Shown here: in pieces, positions 47,001 through 59,000 of the stretch
Position numbering within the stretch: position 1 is the stretch's first letter
How the letters are laid out: each line of letters starts with the position of its first letter
Source: Antedon mediterranea
Lineage: Eukaryota; Echinodermata; Crinoidea; Comatulida; Antedonidae
Direction of reading: 5' to 3'
Assembly (NCBI RefSeq): GCF_964355755.1
Contig: NC_092670.1
Location: 39,607,795-39,667,794, forward strand
Length of the DNA stretch: 60,000 nt
Program-made: the position numbers and the translations under genes
Notes under the pieces: model-generated
The model's input: only the letters and a program-made list of their open reading frames with translations
Told to the model about the DNA's origin: nothing
Databases searched by the model: none

Positions 47001-50000
47001 CCAACATAAAATTCTTGTCCTGAACTATCGTAGTTTGTACCAGAGCCAGTCAAAGTTACATCATACATTTCTGGACTGTTGTCTGTGATTCTCACTGACC
47101 AGCTGACCATTGCTTTATTGGACCCATTGGTAGTGAAGACATCAATATCACTAGGACACGAAACAACTGGTTGTTCTTTATCTAAAAACATTGGAAAAAA
47201 AATGAATGTGATTAAACAAAGACGATATTAGAATTTTCAGGTGTAAAAGTTAGTTATATAATTATTAAGTGAAGTAGAAAAGTCTTACCAATTACAATAA
47301 CATAAAAAGTACATTCAGCCATATTTCCATACACATCAGTGGCTTCACATGTTACATTTTGTCTTGTCACTGGCCATATGACATCAAATTCTTCACCAGA
47401 TTCTCTACTGCAGGTCCAAGTTACATTGCCTGAGTTGTCACTTACTGATACATTCCATGAGACAGTGGAATATGCTTGACCAGGATCAGTTAATGCTACA
47501 TCAATGTTGTCAGGACATGTAAACATAGGTTCATCATCATCTAAGAACCAAAACACCCAAACAAGTTGTAATATATATGCATTCAAATGTTCAACTCTGG
47601 CAAAGCCACAATTAGCTAAATTAGCAATAATACCTCACATTAAAAAATGTTACTTACCTAGAACATTTACTGTAAAAGAGCAATTGGCAGAGTTGCCAAA
47701 TATATCTTCAGCAACATATTCTAATGTTGTTGTGCCAACATAAAATTCTTGTCCTGAACTATCGTAGTTTGTACCAGAGCCAGTCAAAGTTACATCGTAC
47801 ATTTCTGGACTGTTGTCTGTGATGCTCACTGACCAACTGACCATTGCTTTATTGGACCCGTTAGTAGTGAAGACATCAATATCATTGGGACACGAAAGAA
47901 CTGGTTGTTCTTTATCTAAAAACATTGGAAAAAAAATAAATTTGTATAAAAAAGACGACAGTAGAATTTTTCAGGTGTAAAAAGTTAATTAAATAATTAT
48001 TAAGTAAATTAGAAAAGTCTTACCAATTACAATGACATAAAAAGTACATTCTGCCATATTTCCATACACATCAGTAGCTTCACATGTTACATTTTGTCTT
48101 GTCACTGGCCAGATCGCATCAAATTGATCACCAGATTTTCTACTACAGGTCCAAGTTACATTGCCTGAGTTGTCACTTACTGACACATTCCATGAGATAG
48201 TGGAATATGCTTGACCAGGATCAGTTAATGCTACATCAATGTTGTCAGGACATTCTAACATAGGTTCATCATCATCTAAGAACAAAAACACCCAAAAAAG
48301 TTGTAATATATATGCATTCAAATGTTACCAACTCTGGCAAAGCCACAATTAGCTAAATTATCAATAATACCTCACATTAAAAAATGTTACTTACCTAAAA
48401 CATTTACTGTAAAAGAACAATTGGCAGAGTTGCCAAATATATCTTCAGCAACATATTCTAATGTTGTTGTGCCAACATAAAATTCTTGTCCTGAACTATC
48501 GTAGTTTGTACCAGAGCCAGTCAAAGTTACATCGTACATTTCTGGACTGTTGTCTGTGATGCTCACTGACCAACTGACCATTGCTTTATTGGACCCATTG
48601 GTAGTGAAGACATCAATATCACTGGGACACGAAAGAACTGGTTGTTCTTCATCTAAAGAGAATTAAACAAATGCAATATATGGTGATGAAGAAACCTGAA
48701 AGTGCATAGTATAGAGATGTTGATGTGTTTAAAAACACATTAAGATGGATTAAAGAAAAGAATTTTGGTTAAAAAATATTATAATCAAACCACTTAAAAG
48801 TACCTAGTACATCTTTCGAGATTAGTAGGGGGTTACACTGATGTACTAGTACATATAAAATATAAAATCTTTGTTCGCGAAGTAAAACCAAGAAGAAGAA
48901 GAAGACTAGTACACACACAATCACTGATCATAACTGGGCCAGTCTTTGACTGCTGAAGAGGTCTTCCAGTATAAATAATAGCAAATTCAAATATGATATA
49001 ATCTACATCATTTTATATAGGCCTAATTGACCAAAAAAATTATCAGCTATATTCATAATTTTCTAACTGAACTCAACTAATTTGTACATAGTTGTTGTAC
49101 TTTGTATGGGTAGATCCAAAGGGCAGCGCTAGGGTCACGTTCTTCTTTTGAAAGCTAAAATTAAATCATGAACTACTTTTTTTGGGAGACTATTATTATC
49201 AATATGTTAGTGCTCCTCCATTTAACCAATCTTGGATCCGCCCATACCTTGTAATTGTGTATTCAATGCACTTTTGTAGTATTAAGTACTATATTAAATG
49301 CAATGAATAATAATAATAATGTAATATATAAAACAGATGCTTGTGTATAAATCTGTGTAGAAATTATGATTTTGATAAAGAACAACTGATTCAAACGGCG
49401 AGTAATTTGAAACAGTCCTCCTTTTTAACATAATACACAATTCTACAGATTCAAAGCAGTTTGCTGAATTTATATTACATTTTGGATAATTCTAACTGGT
49501 TGTCTTTACACAATGGCCAAACAAAAATAGCTTAATTAAAGATATTTGCCATTTAAGTTCACTTCAATTCAATTCCTGAACTAACCACTAAAGACAAAAT
49601 TTAGCTCTAACTAAAGATGGAACTTTTAAGAATAACAAGAATTTGACAATGTAAATTCTGACGTTGTACGGCCACAGGCATGAGCATAGTGTGTGTAGCT
49701 GTAATACAGCCATAAAGACTAAAATGTTTGCAATATCTATCTGTAACACTATATTTACGTAATTCAAGTTTTAAAAAAACAACACAAACAAATAATTGTA
49801 CTTTTATTAAACATATTACAAACATATGGAAAAACTGAAATGCACTATACATACAAAATACTGAATGCATTGTACACTTTAAACAAAGCAATGGTTTTTT
49901 AAAAGAAGGTAAAACATACATATACTATACATACAATAAGATAGAAGAAAAGCAAACACACAATCTATACCAATAATACATGGTAATCTTTATTAATAAA

Positions 50001-53000
50001 AAGTTAACTCAAACTTCTTCATGATAATGAACTTGTCAGTAACCACCTACCAAACACTTTAACATAGAAAGTGCATTCTGCTGTATTCCCATACACATCA
50101 GTAGCTTCACATGTTACATTTTGTCTTGTCACTGGCCAGATGACATCAAATTGATCACCAGATTCTCTACTACAGGTCCAAGTTACATTTCCTGAGTTGT
50201 CACTTACTGATACATTCCATGAGACAGTGGAATATGCTTGACCAGGATCAGTTAATGCTACATCAATGTTGTCAGGACATGTTAACATAGGTTCATCATT
50301 ATCTAAAAAAAAATAAAGATTCTTATTTTTCTGTCTATTAAATTGTCTGTTGGAAGACATTTAATGATTAAATTAATTAAAATGATTGTACTTTAATTAC
50401 ACAGGTTAAAAAGAAAAAGTTTAAAATGTCAAGTAAACAAGTCTTTTGGGCAATAGCTTTTTGTTATATCTTTATAGTATGACTACATCAATTACCAGTA
50501 ATCTCCACCTGGAATGTGCATACATCAACATTTCCAGATTCATCCGTCGCTGTATACATAACATTATTTATTCCAACAGGAAAGGAAGCTGGTGGGTCAC
50601 TACTTCCCGATATCACCACAGTCACTGGTTGGTTAGAATTATCTGTGTAGGTTGGTGGCGTCCAGGTGATACCATTTGCTATGTTGTCCATATCATCAGT
50701 AGTGTTTGTGATGTCACTGGGACAGTCCATTGTTACAGGTGGTTGGTCATCTGTAAAACAATGTATGTATGATTAAGTGTAGGTTTGCTATTATAAACCA
50801 ATTACTCATGTTAGCAAACAATTAATAGCTTACCTGTGATATTGATATAAAACGTGCATGTAGCCTCATTTCCAGATGGGTCAGTAAATGTGTAGACAAC
50901 TGTATGCTCTCCAATTTCAAAATTATCTCCAGGACTAAAATAACTTGACTGCATTGGCGTACCATCGTTATCAGTTGCTGTGGGTTCCGTCCATGTTACT
51001 GAAGTATAATTTTGATTTAGATCCGTTGTTTGTGTTATATTATCAGGACAGTTTGAAATTACTGGATCTTCTGGATCTGAAAAGTTGATATAGAATATTT
51101 AATTTCAATCCACTTATTAAGCTTCTTTGTGATGTAAAGCCACAATTACGTTAAAAATTAGAATTGAATAAAAATAAACTAAGTTTATGCCTTCTTTAAT
51201 CTTCATCCTTTGACATTGTAGAATGTACATACCAGTTATAGTCACAGTGAAGGTACACATTTCAATGTTGCCAGAGTTGTCAGTCACTGTTACCATAACA
51301 TTTGTGTCACCGATTTCGAAAGCGGTTCCAGATGGAGGGGAAGATGTGACATCAGCTACTCCATCATTATCACTATTTGTTGGAGTAGACCACATAACAG
51401 AGACTGTGTCATCACCAGTAGCTGTGTCCATTGATGCGATTGTAGGACATGTCACATTTGGATTCTGTTGATCTTAAAATGTAAAGAAAGCAAATTAGTT
51501 ATCCTTAGGAAAATCATAGTGTATTTTGAGTACACCCCTATACTTGAAATCTCTACCCTTAAACTTTAACTAGGCCTACTACTACAATTAATGAATTTAG
51601 TCTAAATTTGTATAGACATCAATCATCAGATCAGCCATTATGGCAGAATGGCTGAGCTTAAAGGTTAAAAACCCTCAAACTTTCTTTTGAATGTTATTTT
51701 TAAAATAAATTGAATGGATTTGAAATTCAATATCATAGATGTGAAAATAAATACCATCATAATAATGTAGTCATGCTTTGGTTTTTGAAAGAACTTACCT
51801 GTAATGTTGACAAGAAAATAACACACAACTGTGTTTCCAGAGCTATCAGTAGCCAAATATGTGACATTGGTAACCCCAATGGCAAACATGAACGGAGAGG
51901 TGTGAGATGAGCTGACGTCTGGTACACCATTATTGTCAGTTGGTGTGGGAGCAGTCCAGCTTTGCTCGGAAGTGTTCTCATCAAAATCAGTAGTGTCTTC
52001 AATATCATTAGGGCAATTTTGGAACTCTGGTGGTTCATCATCTACAATAATAATGGTATTTCTTATAAACCGGGCACACATTTACAACATATTTCAATGG
52101 AGCAGTAGCTTGGTGGTTAATGTGCTTGCCTACCAATCTCAATGCCCAGGGTTCAATCCTAAGATAGTGTCTTTCTACTCCAATCTCTCAACCACTCATT
52201 CAATGAAAGTTATATCAATCTCTCAGTACCTGAAATTGTTACAGTAAATATGCATTGGCCGAGATTTCCAGATCCATCAGTAAAGTTATATTCCACTGTC
52301 GCCATCCCAAATTCAAAGACATCGTTTGGTGAATGAGATGACGTCATCATTGGTTCTTCATATGAATTGTCAGTGGCTGTCGGTTCTGTCCAGTTGACGT
52401 TACTGGCATTTGTTCCCATATCTACCATTTGTGTTACGTCAGCTGGACAGTTCATAATACTTGGAACTTCATCATCTATATCAAACATATACTTATCATT
52501 AGTAATAACCAGAAATTGGGGATTGTAAAGTTAATGTGTAACGCCTCCTGGATGGCATGTGCTTATTAACGAACCACTCATCTTATGGTATAGTGCATGT
52601 CTTTCATCTACATTATTGGTAATATAATTGCAATATTTTCTGGTTTTTAAGGGGAGTTTGCCTACCTATAACCAATACATCAAAAGTACAGGTTGCTTCA
52701 TTGCCAGCTCCATCTGTAGCTGTGGCTGTCACTGTAACAGTTCCAATGTAGAATTCATCATTTGGATTGTGTGAACTAGCAATTGTGGGTGTAACTAACG
52801 AGTTGTCTATTGCTACTAGCATGTCCCATGTTATAGTTGTGTAATTAACTGTGGCATCAGTAGTTCCATTTAGTTCACCTGGACAATTTATAAACTCCGG
52901 AGGTTCCATATCTAGAAAAAATGTACAAGAAGCAGTGTCTAATTATCTATGGTAAAATCAAATATATTATTAAAGTGTTAAGTTTATGATTAAACAGTAG

Positions 53001-56000
53001 GAAAGAATGAATGTCAACACCAAGATTTTCTCAGATAGTCTCCGTGTACTGTACCTTGAATCCAATCACTCTTCTAACTGTTAACCTTGTTGTATTGGTC
53101 CATTCTTGGCATGGATTTGACAACATACCACTGTATCATGCAATAGAAATATTTGATTATCATTTGTGTTTAAAACATTTAGCTTTACCTTCAATTGTGA
53201 CAACAAATGTACAATTAGCCTCATTCCCAGCTGCATCCGACGCAGTAAAAGTAACAGCAGTATCACCAAAATTGAACATTGAACCAGAAGGAATGTCAAA
53301 ACTTTGAGAAGTTACATTAACGTTGTCAGTTACAGTTGCTGTGTAGTTTACTATAGCTGTTGCGGCGCCCTCAGTTGAGTTGGCGGTTATATTACTTGGG
53401 CAAGTAACAACAGGATCCTCAGTATCTTGAATCAAACAAATTAATTTTGCATAAAAATTAAAGATTATTATTTCTAATAGAAAAATCATTGATGAATAAA
53501 GGCTATTGATATGACCCATTTGAATCTGCCGATGAAAGTAAACAAAAAGGAAGAAAGAATCCCATTAAATTTCAAGAAATGAATTACTAGAATGGTACAT
53601 AATAAAAGTTTTTGTAGAGGTTATTCAAAAGCTTATATGCAAATCCTATGCAAATCTATATATAATGAATAAATTAAGGCCATAACCAATAAATTGGGTA
53701 TCGATTCAAAAGTCTGAAAAATGTTTCCTTACCAATAACTGTTATAAAAAACGAGCAATATCCAGTGTTCATTGCTGCATCTGTAGCGTAATACTCCACC
53801 TCTGTAGTTCCGAGTTGAAATGTATAGGTATTAGGAAAAATATTATTATAAATAGGAATTGTCCCAGGTACGTTATCATTGAATGCTGGTTGCGTCCATG
53901 CGACATTAACCTTTGTACTCACTCCCATATCCGTACTGTAGGTGCTATTACTTGGACAGCTACTAGGTACTGGAGCTTCAATATCTATGAATAAATAAGT
54001 ACTGTACATTGGCACATATCTGGAATGGTTTTCAGTAGTTATTAAGGAACCTCAAAAACATAGATTTGTTCTGCTTGATTACAACTTTAATCATTAATTC
54101 ATTTGTATAGGTATACATTTACACTGTGATAAACATAGTGACCAATTGGCATCATGGTCCTTATACTATACTTACCAATAATTGTAACTATGAATTCACA
54201 TGAGGCTAAATTTCCTGAAGGGTCTGTGAAATTATATGTGACTGTAGTGTTATCCAGATCAAATGTTGAGCCATTTGTGTGTGACTGAGAGACAAAAACA
54301 CTTCCTGAGTTATCCATTGCTGTTGGTTCTGTCCAGTAGGTTTCTCGATCTGGTTCGCCGTCGTCTGTTGGCAATATGAAATCTTCAGGGCAATCACTCA
54401 CAATCGGGGCCTCAGTATCTATTAATTCAGTTTAAATCATCATCAACAATTAATTTCAGTTGTCAACTTTCTACTTTACCATACAATTTTACAATAAGTT
54501 ATAAAAGTTAAGAATTTCATCTTCTTTTACAGAGAACTAAGCAAAAACTAAGCGTTATAAGTTTCATGTATTCTTGTTACTTATCGACCTGCTACAGAGA
54601 TATTTTCATATAAAGAAGTGTCCATGGCATTTGCACAGGTAGGGATCTCACGAAATAGACTGTTGGCTTTGACCTTCCGGCAAAGTTTAAGTTGCAAAGC
54701 AAGCCCATAACCAGAATTTTTTTCATTTTTCAACCAAAGAGGAAAAAATCTAATTTTCCATTACTTCTGCTGCTGGTCTGAAAGAAAGAATAGTATATTG
54801 GTCTATTGACATACCTTCAACAGTTATGTTAAATGTACAGCTTTCCATGTTACCACTTGGATCAGTTGCTTGATAAGAGACAACTGTGGTACCAATTGAA
54901 AAGGTGCTTCCATTCATATAGTCTACAGCTAGATCAACATTGCCATTACTGTTATCACTGGTAGTTGGTGAACTCCATTTAACAGATGTGTCTAGTTGTC
55001 CTGCATCAGCACCAACCGTTAAATCCCTTGGACAGGTTATTACTGGTTTTTCAGTATCTTAATGTTTAAAAAAAATGTATTCACTGTGAGTTTATTGCAA
55101 ATATTTTGTTATTATTATTATTATTTATTGAGGAATTTGATTTTTAGGAACCAGCATTGGGCTGTCAATAGTGAATTAAGAAAGAGGATTTAAAACAAAC
55201 AAGAGCCAGAATTAGCCCAAAAAAATCATCTTAACTTAGTTAATTTTTAAATATTTATGGATGAAGTCCACTCATCATAAAAAGAACTTCATAACCCCAT
55301 TAAGCAAAAAAGATATTAATTGTCAGCCCATGCCCTGCCATTGGCAGTGAGGAAGCACATCCTAACTTCTCCACATACGCACTGGCCAAACTTTTTTCCA
55401 TGTTGTCAATCATCACTAATCAAAATCTCCCATTTTGTTTTATAACAATCTCAGGTTCAAGGGTTCAAATTCTTGCTCAGAATTTTTTTTTTTACATTTT
55501 TGAACATTGGGAGGTAAACAATTAGGTGCAATAGGTTATATAGAAATAATACTAAGAAAAAGAATACATACCTGTAATGTTGACAATGAACATGCATTCA
55601 TTCATATTCATATTTGCATCAGTAAATGTAAAAGTAACAGTTTCAACTCCAACACCAAATCCATCACCTGACGTTGCTGTTTGAACTGTTGTAAAGAAAC
55701 CACTGTTGTCTTCAGCAACAGGTGGCAACCATGTGATGTTTGCATAGGATAGACCAGGTTCAGTGTTATTGTGTATATCGTCTGGGCAGAACAATACTTC
55801 TGGGTCTTCAAAATCTAAAAACAGTATGAAAAATTGTATTTCACAAATTAAATTTGTTCAACCATATTTTTATACACATATCAACTATAAGAAAAATGTT
55901 GTGACCTGTACCTACCATTAATACTTATATTGAAGGAGCAAGAGTCTTCATTTGAGTATATATCTTCAAATGAATAAGTTACTTCATGTACTCCAATTTC

Positions 56001-59000
56001 AAAAACAGTTGGAATGGTATGACTTTCTGTTACAGCAACCATTTCATAGGAATTATCCATAAATGTTGGATACTGCCATGTAACATTGGTAGAGTTTGCA
56101 TTCATAGATGTGTTGACATTAAAACTTGCTGGACAATTGAATGTTGGTGGCTCATCATCTGCAATATTAAAGAATATTTTTAATAAAAGGTCATCAAGTG
56201 TCAACTGTGGTTAATAGGGAGCTTTTGATTTGATGTGTCATGAGTTGTCACCTGCACCTAGAAACCAACCAAATAAAGTGAGGAAGCACATCCTAACTTC
56301 TCCACATACGCACTGGCCAAACTTTTTTCCATGTTGTCAATCATCACTAATCAAAATCTCCCATTTTGTTTTATAACAATCTCAGGTTCAAGGGTTCAAA
56401 TTCTTGCTCAGAATTTTTTTTTTACATTGTGTAATTGGTGTTTAGTGGGTGTATAATTGGTGTTTAATGGGTGTATAAGTGGTGTTTAACTGGTGTTTAA
56501 TTGGAGTTTAACTGATATTTAATTTGTGTTTAACTGGTGTTTAATTGGTGTTTAACTGATATTTAATTGGTGTTTAACTGGTATTTAATTGGTGTTTAAC
56601 TGGTGTTTAATTGGTGTTTAACTAGTATTTAATTGGTGTTTAATTGGTGTTTAACTGGTATTTAATAATTGTTTAATTGTGCGATGTGTACTGAATATCA
56701 ATCTTGTACAAGCTAACCTATTAAATTTACGGTAAAATTGCAAATTTCAGTATTTCCATAAGAATCTTCAGCTGTGTATGTCACCAAAGTTTCTCCAATG
56801 TAGAAATCACTACCACTATTGTGCGTTGAGACAAGGGTCGGTGTTCCTGCGTTATCAGTTGCTGTGGGTTCTGTCCAGATGGCAGCAGTGTAGTTCACAC
56901 CAGAAGACGTTGTCAGATTCTGATCAGGAGGACAGTCATTGATAACAGGATGTTCCTTGTCTGTAAAATTATTTTTACACTGTTAGTGGTGGATATAACA
57001 TAAATCTATCAAAGATATACAAAAGTACTGTTGAATTCAGTACTATTGAGCAACATAAACTTATCCTGAATGTACATAACATGCATGTGCATTTAAGGGC
57101 AATTTGCAGTGCACAATGATCAAGATAACTACTATTTTAGTATACTGTGCACATTTGCATTTATGAAACATGTACAAACATAAGAAGGTATTTTGGCAAA
57201 TTGATGGTTAAAGATGTATTGTCCCTTTGACTAATTTCCAAAATAATTTTTTTTTAATATTTCGAAAAAAAGTGGGTCATTTTGAAGTATCATAATAGTT
57301 ACTAACTTCCACCAAAAATTAGTCGAAAAAAAAATCATTTAACTGAAATGCAGACGTTTTTTTGTTCAAAAAATAACTTTGACTTCCAGTCAAAGTTTTC
57401 GATCAAAGCATATCTCATAATGCAACGCGCTTGTTTGGCTACTCTGTATGCATAATCATAAAACTTCCTCGCGATCTGTGTGAAAACACCTTCTCAACAG
57501 TGACGAGTTGTAAACAATCCTAATTAGCATCATGCATAATGCATACTCGTGGTTTGAAAAGTGAATAACTTTAATATTACTTTGATATGGCCAATTTAAA
57601 TTTAGAATATTTTGACCTTCATTTTTTGTGTCTCAAGGGACAATACATCTTTAAGATATTGTGCTACACCCATTCTTATCACTGCCTCGAATGTGGAAAC
57701 AAAAGCCTCTTTTATTATATAACCTGTATTCCAACCAAAATCTGGATTCACCCCCAACTTTGAACATGTTTTCTCTTTACAATTTACACTTTTTCCCCTT
57801 TGTTCAAATCTAGTAAAAAGGACAAGTACCTTCAACTATGATATAGAATGTACAAGAAGCTGTGTTCCCTGCAGTATCTTCAGCTATGTAGGTTTGCTCA
57901 AATGGTGTACTACCAGTAACAGCAATATTTACAGGAGGAGTGACGTCAGGAATTGCTACTGGACTTGTAGGCATAAGTTCTACATTGTCAGTGGGTACAG
58001 GTACTGTCCAATCTGGAGAACCTGACCCTAACCCAGGTGCTGTTTCTGCTGTTATATTATCAGGACATGTAATATTAGGATTTTCCTGATCTGAAACAGA
58101 AATAAACAAAGATAAGAACACATACAACAGAAATTTGTCATACTCACATAATGTAAATATGTATTAAAAAAAACGACAAAAGTGAGAATAACAATGAAAT
58201 AGTTATTATTATTATTATCACAGAAGTATTCAATAATTGTATAAATCTGTTGAAGATGAAATAAATAAATAAATAAATAGTGGTTAATGCCACAAAAGAG
58301 AAAAAAAAAATTGTCATAGTAAAATTCAAACACATAAATCAACATTTCAATTGTGGTTTTATTCTACATAAAATAATATTTTTTTAGGTAAATGTCATTA
58401 TATTAGAACAAATATTACTTTAGGAAATCATGGTTGTAAAATAGAATACAGTACAGTATCAGAAGTTCGGGAGAATTAGAAGTTCGGGAGATGATTTATA
58501 GGTTGTTATTGTAAATATAGAGTTGTTTCTTGAAATTAATGCCATAAATATTATGTTAAAAAGATACATAAACAATATCTGTAATATAGATAAACAATAT
58601 TATTTACTACTAATACTTAAATTTAATTATATATATTATTATCTACTATTGTACTTGGACCAGTGGCGTACATGCTACTGTATTGAATGAAAGAAAAAAT
58701 TATTCTGACTGCAGTAACTACATTTTTAAAGTTTGTTTCATTGTAAAAGTTTATGAGGCAGTCACTGCAATAAATAAACAGTGTATAAACAAACAAAAAA
58801 TGATACAAATTGTAGTTACTGCAGTATCTGCAGTAGAATCATCATATTGACATGATCTTGACGCACCTTCAACTGTAATGACAAATTCACAGGTTGCATT
58901 GTTATTGGAATCATCATAAGCGACGTACACAACAGTGAATTCAGAAATATTGTAAATCTGATTTGGGTAATAATTCTGTACAGTTCTGTTCACACCATTG

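Noticed and set aside
49607-49921. 104-codon minus-strand frame in a GPCR intron
   Set aside because: Low-complexity hydrophobic translation, no HYR pattern, no splice sites at the edges and no domain.
42888-50302. A CRISPR array or satellite DNA
   Set aside because: The regular spacing is due to duplicated HYR exons with intact splice sites and a preserved reading frame.
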